From positions 1 to 28,284 of the IMG/VR virus record IMGVR_UViG_3300038954_000614: a DNA stretch of 28,284 bases; one strand, 5' to 3'. Origin of the DNA: a virus. A model generated the notes under the pieces. It worked only from the letters and a program-made list of their open reading frames with translations. It ran no database searches and was not told where the DNA came from. Position numbers and translations under genes: made by a program. Below are positions 21,346 through 28,093 of the stretch, one piece after another (positions within the stretch are counted from its first letter, which is position 1; every line of letters begins with the position of its first letter).

Positions 21346-21831
21346 TTATATCCTCCATCCTACGATTGCAATGTGGCGGCACGTTTTCATGTGGCGGATT
21401 GAGTCTAATTTTAGCTCAGATTTAAACGCGGTTGCATAGAGGTGGACGCCATAGGATTCCCCCATAGCAATGATTTTGTTGGCTTTGATTCGTTTGGCGA
21501 ATTCGATGGACCGCTCTTTCATTTGTTTTCTTGACCGCGATTGCCAATAGAGCACGTTGCGAAGCTGGCGCTCAGACCAATGAGGGTGTTTTGTTCTCAT
21601 TTTTTCAACGTGCCCAGCCAAGTCAAATTCTGAGAAAACCAAATAGCAAGGCTGGGTCAGGTCAAGTATTTCTGTAATATATGGCGTGTTGTAGGGGCAT
21701 TTTGCTTTCCCTGGTTTGTCAAAATTCGGGCACCCCTTCGGGTGGCCGGGGTATGGTAGGCCACACCAATCTTTGACCTTTGGGTGGTGAACAAGCTCTT
21801 TGACTTCTACAACCCAAGGCGGAGTGGTCAT
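21346..21831 (-). CDS. Cys-containing protein paired with the radical SAM gene (161 aa)
   Basis: Start at ATG 21831, overlapping the radical SAM stop as ATGA. Residues 20-50 read WCGLPYPGHPKGCPNFDKPGKAKCP with three Cys in a DUF2284-like arrangement that could hold metal, followed by YLVFSEFDLAGHVEKMRTKHPHWSERQ, a helix with RNVLYWQSRSRKQMKERSIEF, then KIIAMGESYGVHLYATAF and a His at the end. No known catalytic set. Strict coupling on both sides (radical SAM before, glycosyltransferase after) suggests a shared pathway. Function unknown. Confidence 0.6.
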   Translation of the reverse strand: MTTPPWVVEVKELVHHPKVKDWCGLPYPGHPKGCPNFDKPGKAKCPYNTPYITEILDLTQPCYLVFSEFDLAGHVEKMRTKHPHWSERQLRNVLYWQSRSRKQMKERSIEFAKRIKANKIIAMGESYGVHLYATAFKSELKLDSIRHMKTCRHIAIVGWRI

Positions 21832-23249
21832 TTGGTCAGGTCGATACCTTCTTTGATCCATTCTTTTTCATACTCCATCGGCATATATTTGAAAATAAAA
21901 TTGCCGTCGCCGTCTAACCCAACCGGGGCGAGTTTCCCGTGAAAATAATTCCGGGGGTTCGCCGGTGACCGGAGATTATTCCAATGTTCTTGAAGGAAAG
22001 CCCTTTGAGACATGTTTTGTCTTTCGGCATTGCACCGACCTATCACTCCCACATGGTCCTGGGCAAATCTCCAATCGTCGAGATATTTTTCTTTACCAAA
22101 AGTGGTTCCAAAATGGAGGTATTGGTCCTCGCCTGTTAGGTGGTATTTTCGCCGGCATTCCTTGAGATGATATGTAAGCTGAGATTTAGTCCAATTCTCC
22201 AATCCAGGATTTTCCGGATAATGGGCGGGCATCCCGCAACAAGACCCGCTCATGTTCAGCTCTTTGAAATCTGGGTCACTACATGAGAAAACGATCCCAT
22301 TTTCTACGCAAAATCGATACATGAGTTTAATGCTGTTTTCCTTTACTTGCCGGTTCAGTCGCATGTAGCCGCCCCGCTCATGCGGTGATAATGCCGAGAA
22401 GTATTTAATCAGCCCCTGAGAGCCCCCTTTGACCCCCACCAGATGAGAGATCCATTCATACCGTTTTTTCATGCCTTCGTTGGACCGGGCGTCAAGGGCA
22501 AAATATTCCGTAGAAATTGCCGAAATGCCAGCGTCTCTCGCCCGCTCTAATAGCCCCAAAAGGCCATCATCTGTAATCCCGTGGATAAATGGCCTTAGTC
22601 TCAAGATGGTCCAATACCCAAGCCCGCTTAGCCGCTCAATGGCCCTCAGTCTGATGGAAGTTGGCGGCACTCCAATCTCAATTTTTTTAGACATTTCGTC
22701 TGATGGACTGACGATGCTGATTTGGAAGGCAAAGTTTTTTTGTTGAGCGGCCCCTTTCCAAATTGGCATGTATTCTCGATATGCTGTGCCTTTAAAGGAA
22801 AACAAGCATGGGTAATTCTCGCTGGCCAAGGCCTCTATTAGGGGTTTGCCTGCCCGGTTCGTTCGTTCAAAATTGCAAAAAGGATCTGCCAAACCACCCC
22901 AATGTAAGACGAATTTATGCTGCAAAAAATTATCATATAACAGTTGCCAACGAGAACCGGGCGGGTTCCCTTGAATTGCTTTTGCCATAGCAGAAGTGTC
23001 AACAGATTTCAGTTGCATTTCTGCCATGGCCGGGTTGTTGCTCTTGAAAAAGTAAGCAAAACAATATTGGCAACCTAACGAGCAGTAAGAATATTGGTCA
23101 AATGTCATGGGCATAGAGCAGTCCATAATCTCGCTGCTAATTCTGGGGGAGCTGTATCCGGGCGCGGCTTTGACTTGTGTGTTGCTTTCAACCCACTCCC
23201 GGTTTTCTTCTTTAATCTCCCGCTGTAAAACTTCCAGACTTTTCGTCAT
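21828..23249 (-). CDS. Radical SAM enzyme, spore-photoproduct-lyase-like
   Basis: I choose ATG 23249 (AAGGAAAG upstream); a TTG at 23270 would add seven residues. The 473-aa protein has the cluster motif C56-x3-C60-x2-C63 within FDQYSYCSLGCQYCFAYFF, the arrangement of SplB-like radical SAM proteins, then WGGLADPFCNFER and a TIM-barrel pattern (FQISIVSPSDEMSKKIEIGVPP, TILRLRPFIHGITDDG). More Cys in the second half (FCVENGIVFSCSDPDFKELNMSGSCCGMP) may hold an auxiliary cluster. It would generate a 5'-deoxyadenosyl radical; substrate unknown. Options: repair of a pyrimidine photoproduct or modification of a DNA base or nucleotide, supported by the adjacent glycosyltransferase. Confidence 0.8.
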   Translation of the reverse strand: MTKSLEVLQREIKEENREWVESNTQVKAAPGYSSPRISSEIMDCSMPMTFDQYSYCSLGCQYCFAYFFKSNNPAMAEMQLKSVDTSAMAKAIQGNPPGSRWQLLYDNFLQHKFVLHWGGLADPFCNFERTNRAGKPLIEALASENYPCLFSFKGTAYREYMPIWKGAAQQKNFAFQISIVSPSDEMSKKIEIGVPPTSIRLRAIERLSGLGYWTILRLRPFIHGITDDGLLGLLERARDAGISAISTEYFALDARSNEGMKKRYEWISHLVGVKGGSQGLIKYFSALSPHERGGYMRLNRQVKENSIKLMYRFCVENGIVFSCSDPDFKELNMSGSCCGMPAHYPENPGLENWTKSQLTYHLKECRRKYHLTGEDQYLHFGTTFGKEKYLDDWRFAQDHVGVIGRCNAERQNMSQRAFLQEHWNNLRSPANPRNYFHGKLAPVGLDGDGNFIFKYMPMEYEKEWIKEGIDLTK

Positions 23250-23550
23250 ATTCCAGCTTTCCTTCTTCAAGCGCCTTTAAAAAATCGACAAGCATCTCCA
23301 GTTTATAGCACGAGTTCTCGACGTATGTAGACACGGAAAAGTGGTTAGAGAACAGGTTGACTTCCGCCTCACTTTTGAAGACGAGGCGAACAGTTTGTTT
23401 CTCCATGGGTTTTTTTGCCTTCAGCGGGGGCTCTGGCCCCACGTATTTTTTTAGTTTGGCCGGGCGCAAGTTGGCTTGTTCAAAATCCCGCGTTTCTTCC
23501 TTAGAAAGGCCCTTCGGAACCTTTGTCTTTTTTGGGGAGAGAAATGCCAT
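23212..23550 (-). CDS. Hypothetical protein (112 aa)
   Basis: ATG 23550, four bases after the previous stop with GGAAGAA as weak ribosome site. The N-terminal 50 residues are Lys/Pro-rich (SPKKTKVPKGLSKEE, PPLKAKKPMEKQ), the rest a compact domain (VRLVFKSEAEVNLFSNHFSVSTYVENSCYKLEMLVDFLKALEEG). No catalytic residues are evident. It overlaps the radical SAM start by 38 bases. Possibly a small clamp- or DNA-associated protein; not recognised. Confidence 0.55.
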   Translation of the reverse strand: MAFLSPKKTKVPKGLSKEETRDFEQANLRPAKLKKYVGPEPPLKAKKPMEKQTVRLVFKSEAEVNLFSNHFSVSTYVENSCYKLEMLVDFLKALEEGKLEYDEKSGSFTAGD

Positions 23551-23551
23551 G

Positions 23552-24313
23552 TTATTCTTCCATCGCCTTCAGTGTTTCCATGAAAACGTCGTCTTTGGCA
23601 ATCAGCCAGAGTGTCTGTTCGTTGGCGTCAGAAATAAGTGCTTCCGATTCGCCCGTGGAAATCGTAACCTCTTCAAATCGGGCAGCCCGCTCTAAGATTG
23701 GGATCAAGTATTGGGATAGGACAGAAACCCCCCGCTCGAACGAAACCGGCCTGCCCTTTCCTTTTTGGATTGGGAAGTTCCATTGTGTCTTGTCGAGGAC
23801 TGTTCCGCCTTGCACTTCAACGAGATTGCCGGATTCACTTGGGAGGATGGTAGTCAATGGGTTTTTGAACCTGGAATGAAGGTTCACAAGCTGCGCAACC
23901 TTTTCGCCGGGCAGGGTGGCTTTGTTGCCGGAGTGGTTTGGGATGCTGTCCCGCTGTTCGTCGACGTAGTAATTTTGGGGGGTGTTATTGTCAACCAAAT
24001 CAAAAGTAAATGCAACCCCATTGACCCTCGATTTGGCCTTGGACCCGTCGGGGAATTGGATTGTGATTTCGTCCAGCCCCTGGGCCAATTCAAAAAAATT
24101 TAAGAGCTTGTCTAAGTCGGGAAAGGCGCTTTGAAAAACGCACTCCGGGAATCCACTCACAAACGTATGGACGCACACATTTGGCATGTGTTTGTTATCC
24201 ACGGCCAGGATTTCCCCGCCAGGGTTTAGCGGCAGGGACTTTATGAGCCCCTTTAGGTAAATATCCTTGAGATGTTCGAGAAATTCTTTGGGGGCTATTT
24301 TGATTTTTTCCAT
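23552..24313 (-). CDS. Sliding clamp candidate (253 aa)
   Basis: ATG 24313 with GGAGG just after the T run of an upstream terminator. The protein is strand-rich with short helices and no catalytic motif: an N-terminal unit with APKEFLEHLKDIYLKGLI, GGEILAVDNKHMP and DEITIQFPDGSKAKSRVNGVAFTFDL, and a second with PGEKVAQLVNLHSRF, GNLVEVQGGTV, FEEVTISTGESEALISDANEQTLWLIAKDD. Two repeated domains with a final strand-to-strand end and this length resemble PCNA/gp45-type trimeric clamps. The phage encodes a clamp loader and a polymerase but no other clamp is seen here, which supports the idea. Sequence similarity alone is too weak to assert it. Confidence 0.4.
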   Translation of the reverse strand: MEKIKIAPKEFLEHLKDIYLKGLIKSLPLNPGGEILAVDNKHMPNVCVHTFVSGFPECVFQSAFPDLDKLLNFFELAQGLDEITIQFPDGSKAKSRVNGVAFTFDLVDNNTPQNYYVDEQRDSIPNHSGNKATLPGEKVAQLVNLHSRFKNPLTTILPSESGNLVEVQGGTVLDKTQWNFPIQKGKGRPVSFERGVSVLSQYLIPILERAARFEEVTISTGESEALISDANEQTLWLIAKDDVFMETLKAMEE

Positions 24314-24322
24314 TGGTCCTCC

Positions 24323-24352
24323 AAAAAAATATCTCCCCGGTTGCCCGGGGAG
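24323..24352 (-). terminator. Intrinsic terminator ahead of the clamp-candidate gene
   Basis: On the - strand CTCCCCGG/CCGGGGAG (24333-24352) forms an 8-bp GC stem with a 4-base loop followed by ATATTTTTTT. It ends right before the GGAGG of the gene at 24313, so it lies in an intergenic gap of 56 bases and would reduce read-through from the 24370 gene. Confidence 0.8.
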
Positions 24353-24369
24353 GGTGATGTTCTTTTGTT

Positions 24370-25125
24370 TTAGGCGGCTTTCGCTTGGGCCTTGACCTTG
24401 CCGTCTTTTAGGGTTTCGATAGTGTGCCCTTCTTTGGTGAGGGCCCGGATGTGCCCCTTGACGTGGGCGGGGGTGAGCTGGGCTTCTTTGGCGGCTTCTT
24501 CCGGCGTAAATTCCCCGGAGGCGAGGAGCTTATTCAGGGCGGCGGTTTTGCTCCCCAAGCGACGGCCAAACTCGTCTTTCCCTGCCGGGCTTGAGTCCCC
24601 TTTGCCTTTGCCTTTGCCTTTGCCTTTGGTGCCTTTTGCCGCCGCGTTGATGCCGAATTCCCCGCAGAGCCCTTTCGGGACGCTTGAAGGGTTGTCTTTG
24701 GCGATTTCGGTCATTACTGACCGGGTGTCGTCGCCGACGTTGTCCATATCGCCCTGAGCCATTACTTTCTGGATAAAGAGTGAGATGTTCGTCTTGACCT
24801 GGGCCAAGGATGCGCGCAAATCGTCCAGCTTGTTGGATTCCGGTTCAACCCAAAGCGGGGGGTCTTCGATCCCGAAATTTTCCGTTATCTCCTGCGCGGC
24901 CGCATTGAAGCGGGCGAATTCCTTTTTGGTTTCCGCCAAGGTCGGTTCCTGGGGCCGGGTTTCTTCCGGGGGCTTGCCGGCGGCGGGTTTGCCTTTGGTG
25001 GCCTGGTTGGTGGTTCCTTTGCCTTTGCCTTTGGTGGCCTGGTTGGTGGTTCCTTTGCCTTTGCCTTTGGTGGCCTGGTTGGTGGTTCCTTTGCCTTTGC
25101 CTTTGGTTCCTTTTGTCGTGGCCAT
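24370..25125 (-). CDS. Gly-Lys-repeat protein with C-terminal HTH-like domain (251 aa)
   Basis: ATG 25125 with AAAGGAGG. The N-terminus is a perfect tandem repeat of TKGKGKGTTNQA (three 36-bp copies), then a Pro/Glu linker, a helical middle (LAETKKEFARFNAAAQEITENFGIEDPPLWVEPE, LDDLRASLAQVKTNISLFIQKVM), a second Gly-Lys tract (GTKGKGKGKGKGDSSPAG) and a C-terminal domain (EFGRRLGSKTAALNKLLASGEFTPEEAAKEAQLTPAHVKGHIRALTKEGHTIETLKDGKVK) that looks like a winged helix with DNA-contacting turn. It is the first gene after a promoter with operator-like repeat and is followed by a terminator, so it is likely expressed on its own, perhaps strongly. Function unknown; a DNA-binding structural protein or regulator. 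Confidence 0.65.
   Translation of the reverse strand: MATTKGTKGKGKGTTNQATKGKGKGTTNQATKGKGKGTTNQATKGKPAAGKPPEETRPQEPTLAETKKEFARFNAAAQEITENFGIEDPPLWVEPESNKLDDLRASLAQVKTNISLFIQKVMAQGDMDNVGDDTRSVMTEIAKDNPSSVPKGLCGEFGINAAAKGTKGKGKGKGKGDSSPAGKDEFGRRLGSKTAALNKLLASGEFTPEEAAKEAQLTPAHVKGHIRALTKEGHTIETLKDGKVKAQAKAA
24995..25102. repeat. Three perfect 36-bp tandem repeats in the Gly-Lys protein gene
   Basis: Copies at 24995-25030, 25031-25066 and 25067-25102 are identical. Each encodes 12 residues (TTNQATKGKGKG in phase). Identity suggests recent expansion. Each unit contains the hexamer GCCTTT in tandem, shared with tracts in the SSB-like and mediator-like genes. Confidence 0.95.
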
Positions 25126-25163
25126 GATTTCCTCCTTTGACCTTGTTTGTTTCCTTTTATCCT

Positions 25164-25192
25164 ATTATAGGGAATTCATCCCTGTAAATGAA
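25164..25192 (-). promoter_or_regulatory. Candidate promoter with an operator-like inverted repeat
   Basis: On the - strand TTCATT (25187-25192) and TATAAT (25164-25169) are 17 bases apart. The spacer holds an inverted repeat AGGGA-N5-TCCCT (25169-25183) touching the -10 box, with two further pairs outside. The -10 is perfect, the -35 poor, as often with activated or repressed promoters. It would serve the gene at 25125; a short AT-rich 5' leader of about 30 bases follows. Confidence 0.5.
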
Positions 25193-25207
25193 AAAAAATC
25201 AAAAAAA

Positions 25208-26488
25208 TTATTCCCCTGAAGGCGGGGGGTCTGGAATGAATTTCCATTTTACGCCCCCATTGTTACTTTCAAGCCGGAGCCCGAATGAGAGCGCCACCTT
25301 GCCGGGGGCTAAATTCCTTGCCTTTTCAAACGAAATGTTCACCCCCTCTTCTGCCTTCTTTTTCTGTTGAAGGTGAATTACGGTGTCCATTGGGTCAGAA
25401 TGCCCGCTTGTTCCCCGCTGTTTCCTATTCTTCCCGGCATGGTGGATGACAATGACAGCCAGCCCAAGATGGCGAAGCGATAAAAGCCATTGATTGATGG
25501 GGTCCCATTCTTTTTTGTCGTTCTCATCTCGGCCGGGGGTGAGGGAAGAAAGGTTGTCTATAATGATCACTTTGATCCTTGGCCGCTTGGCAATATACTC
25601 ATAGATGGAGTCCCGCCATGATTGGTGCGTAAGGTCGATTTGTTTCCTGGAGATTTTGGCGTGGCGATTTGCAGAGAATAGCACAAGAGGAGCCCGAATA
25701 TTCGCCTCTTCCCCATAGGCTTTCAATAATCCTTGGAACCGTTCTTGGATGGCATGCTCCCCCATTTCTCCATCGATATACAACACTCCGGCGGGGTTGT
25801 TTACGGTCCAAAGGCCGATTTCGGTTTCATCCCAATTTTTTCTTGTCAGGCCAACGGCGATGGCCATTGCCAACCACGTTTTGCCCGCTCCGGGGGCGGC
25901 GAATATCATGTTCAGGCTGTTGGCATTCAGCCAGGGATCCAGCAGTCGCTTTGGGACCGCGATGTTTTCGGAGACAAATTTCTGGCATTCAATGGCGGAT
26001 TTGGCGAACTCTTTTTCAAGGGAGACAGCTCCAATTGACTCCATATCCAAAAAGAGCTTTTCAGCCTCATCATATTTGCCCGCCTTGCGTAGCTCATTGG
26101 CGGCGTTGATTGTATCTTCCAGTTGAGACGACCGGAGGTATTCAAGCGCCCTTTGAAACTCAAATTCCGGGTGGAAATCAGCCTCGGCTGATAGGTATTG
26201 TCGGTTTAAGTTTTCGAGGACCTGCTCGAGAATATCGGCTTCGCCCTTAAAAACCTCGCCTTTGTTCTGGGCGTCTTCCCAGATTTGCAAAATTGCGGTT
26301 TTTGGGGCCTCTTGGAATTTATTCCAATGTTGAAGGCACCAATGAATAACCCGGTTAATCCCGTTTGCGCGGAACAATTCGGGGCGGTGAACGCGGCTGT
26401 ATTCTGCCAAAAAATCGTCGCTAACAATACAGCCAATTGCTATTTGTTTTTCCTTCTCAACATAATCCGGGTTTGACAATTTAGGCAT
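25208..26488 (-). CDS. Replicative DNA helicase, DnaB/RepA (AAA_25)-type
   Basis: ATG 26488 with GGAGGGGG inside the end of the initiator gene. Residues 5-115 form a DnaB-like N-terminal helical domain (EKEKQIAIGCIVSDDFL, RPELFRANGINRVIHWCLQHWNKFQEAP). The motor has Walker A AAPGAGKTWLA (197-207), GVLYIDGEMGE (H1a-like), VIIIDNLSSLTPG (Walker B, about 302-314) and VIVIHHAGKNRKQRGTSG (H3/H4) with ALSFGLRLE near the end. It should unwind the phage fork as a hexamer. It follows the initiator, matching the initiator-helicase order of many phages. Whether a primase is fused or encoded elsewhere: none is visible here. Confidence 0.85.
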   Translation of the reverse strand: MPKLSNPDYVEKEKQIAIGCIVSDDFLAEYSRVHRPELFRANGINRVIHWCLQHWNKFQEAPKTAILQIWEDAQNKGEVFKGEADILEQVLENLNRQYLSAEADFHPEFEFQRALEYLRSSQLEDTINAANELRKAGKYDEAEKLFLDMESIGAVSLEKEFAKSAIECQKFVSENIAVPKRLLDPWLNANSLNMIFAAPGAGKTWLAMAIAVGLTRKNWDETEIGLWTVNNPAGVLYIDGEMGEHAIQERFQGLLKAYGEEANIRAPLVLFSANRHAKISRKQIDLTHQSWRDSIYEYIAKRPRIKVIIIDNLSSLTPGRDENDKKEWDPINQWLLSLRHLGLAVIVIHHAGKNRKQRGTSGHSDPMDTVIHLQQKKKAEEGVNISFEKARNLAPGKVALSFGLRLESNNGGVKWKFIPDPPPSGE

Positions 26489-27920
26489 ATGTTACCCCCT
26501 CCCAATGCAACGTGACTAACCCCGGATCGCCAAAATATTCGTCGCAGTTATCCGCGATCATGAATTTCCACGATTTGTGACGCGGGCCTACCCCTCGGAC
26601 GCTTACTGTAATTTGATCCAGGTCTCTTCTTTCTTCGCACCATTCGGCATATGTCTTGGCAACTGTTACGGGATCATGGAAGGCCATAATCCCGGCGAAT
26701 TTGCGGTAATAGATATCTTCGCTTGCCCGGCAATAACGATCCGCCCAAGCTGACCACTGTATGATATCTCGTGTCACGCGATAGAGAGCCTGCAATTCGG
26801 CTCCTTGCGGGTTGGGGTCGCTAATACAACCGCGCAGATAGTTCGTTATTTCCGGATTTGGGTCTTCTGTGATTTTTGTGAAGTCGTGCGGATTGTCAGA
26901 GGCGGCTATTTTTAGGAACCAACTCGTTACTCCTGATGGGTGGGTGGGATTGTATAGCATAGATAGGAGGCTTACCTTCGAGCGGAACCCCATTTGGGAT
27001 ATGGTGTCCAGTATTTCTTTGATTTCGTTGGCGGTCCATTTTTTCTTAGCCAATGAAATTGGGATGTTTTCTTCCTTGCAGAATTTACGCAAGGCCTTTC
27101 TGGAGGTTATGTATGTGCCGTTGGCCATGCTGTTAAGGATTTTTACGGTTTCTTTGTATGTCTTTGTTTCTTTGTTTGTGTGGCGGCAAATTGCATTGCC
27201 TGGGGAGCTTTTGTTTGGACTGTAGAGGCTATTCCAAAATTGGATAATCCTGTGGGCAAATGGGAGGGGTTCGCTGGGCTGGGTTTGTATGGGGGGATTC
27301 CCGTTGGTTGGAGGTTCGGGTTCCTCCCCATCCGATTCAGAGGAGGGGCTTGCCCCCTCCCCTATGAAATAATAATATGAAATATTATTATGAATAGGTG
27401 GAATACACCCTACGCTCGTAGGGTGTATTTTTGTGTCTCTAATTTCAGTCACTTGCGAATCTGGCTGGGTTTTCGCCCCCCCGTCCGTAGGGTGTATTTT
27501 TTTGAGCCGGGCGGGAATTTTATTTTCCGGCCCATAGTGGTGGTTTAAGAAGATTCTGCGATATTTTGATTTTTGATTTTGGATGATGATCAGCCTGTTG
27601 TCTGTCAGTTCTTTTAGGTGCTTTTCTACTGCTTTTACCCCCAGGCCAATGACGCGGCCCAAATATTCGTTGGTGGCTGTGCAGCCCTTTTCTGAGATTT
27701 CAAGCTGGTTTATGGCTGCCAGCAGCAGCATTGTTGATTGGGAAAAATCGCTTCGGAGCCATAGGATGGGGACAGTTAGGTATTTTGACATTTCTTCCGG
27801 GGGCATAGAGGGGTTTCTCTGGGTGCGGTTGTTGCGGCCGTCTGGCGTTTTGGTTCGTTGGTCAACCGCCAGCTTTTCTCTCATTTTTTGGATTTTGGTT
27901 TGATTTTCTAAATAGGCCAT
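26481..27920 (-). CDS. Replication initiator candidate, winged-helix protein with iteron-like repeats in its gene
   Basis: ATG 27920, with GGAGGT four bases ahead; the open frame continues to 28040 but that part is the structured leader. Residues about 44-115 are a HTH_36-type winged helix (LTVPILWLRSDFSQSTMLLLAAINQLEISEKGCTATNEYLGRVIGLGVKAVEKHLKELTDNRLI), as in RepA/lambda-O-like initiators. A low-complexity linker (residues about 130-225: KIHPT repeats, Pro/Ser/Glu-rich) follows, encoded by DNA with iterons. The second half is a helical domain (FRSKVSLLSMLYN, SGVTSWFLKIA, RVTRDIIQWSAWADRYCRASEDIYY) of unknown family. It sits ahead of the helicase gene and could recruit it to the origin. Confidence 0.6.
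   Translation of the reverse strand: MAYLENQTKIQKMREKLAVDQRTKTPDGRNNRTQRNPSMPPEEMSKYLTVPILWLRSDFSQSTMLLLAAINQLEISEKGCTATNEYLGRVIGLGVKAVEKHLKELTDNRLIIIQNQKSKYRRIFLNHHYGPENKIPARLKKIHPTDGGAKTQPDSQVTEIRDTKIHPTSVGCIPPIHNNISYYYFIGEGASPSSESDGEEPEPPTNGNPPIQTQPSEPLPFAHRIIQFWNSLYSPNKSSPGNAICRHTNKETKTYKETVKILNSMANGTYITSRKALRKFCKEENIPISLAKKKWTANEIKEILDTISQMGFRSKVSLLSMLYNPTHPSGVTSWFLKIAASDNPHDFTKITEDPNPEITNYLRGCISDPNPQGAELQALYRVTRDIIQWSAWADRYCRASEDIYYRKFAGIMAFHDPVTVAKTYAEWCEERRDLDQITVSVRGVGPRHKSWKFMIADNCDEYFGDPGLVTLHWEGVTYA
27369..27503. repeat. Iteron-like repeats and AT-only palindrome (candidate replication origin)
   Basis: The 16-mer CGTAGGGTGTATTTTT occurs at 27417-27432 and 27486-27501, and its inverted 13-base form at 27402-27414, so copies one and two make a hairpin with 12-13 bp arms. 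Next to them, 27369-27378 and 27382-27391 are a perfect 10-bp AT-only inverted repeat (ATAATAATAT/ATATTATTAT). The set lies inside the linker of the initiator candidate gene. Iterons beside an AT-rich block inside the initiator gene is the layout of the lambda origin. Confidence 0.6.
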
Positions 27921-28046
27921 GGATACCTCCTGTTTTGAGGTGTAAGGGAGCCCCTTGAAAGAAACAGACCCGCCTACCGGGGAGGCGGCGGCAGACAAGG
28001 GGCCGGGATAACCCAACACCGACGGCCAATCGGTGCCCACCCTGAA
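27921..28046 (-). promoter_or_regulatory. Structured 5' leader with mutually exclusive helices
   Basis: About 125 bases of leader between the promoter and ATG 27920. Perfect helices seen: 28030-28035/28017-28022 (6 bp); 28016-28020/27939-27943 (5 bp, GGTGT with ACACC); 27997-28003/27950-27956 (7 bp, GCCCCTT); 27983-27988/27970-27975 (6 bp); and 27937-27941/27925-27929 (5 bp, ACCTC with the GAGGT of the ribosome site). The last competes with the second, and the first competes with the second, so the leader could switch between open and closed ribosome site. Confidence 0.45.
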
Positions 28047-28052
28047 ATTGAT

Positions 28053-28081
28053 ATGATAACCGGTTTAAATCCAAATGTAAA
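28053..28081 (-). promoter_or_regulatory. Near-consensus sigma-70-type promoter for the initiator gene
   Basis: On the - strand TTTACA (28076-28081) and TATCAT (28053-28058) match 5 of 6 consensus bases each, with an ideal 17-base spacer. The spacer contains AACCGGTT (28058-28065), an 8-base palindrome that could be an operator. Transcription would begin near 28046. Confidence 0.6.
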
Positions 28082-28093
28082 GGTTTTTTTTAT

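Noticed and set aside
27921-28040. 40-residue N-terminal extension of the initiator candidate
   Set aside because: The segment consists of nested inverted repeats and ends in GGAGGT four bases before ATG 27920, so it is leader RNA.
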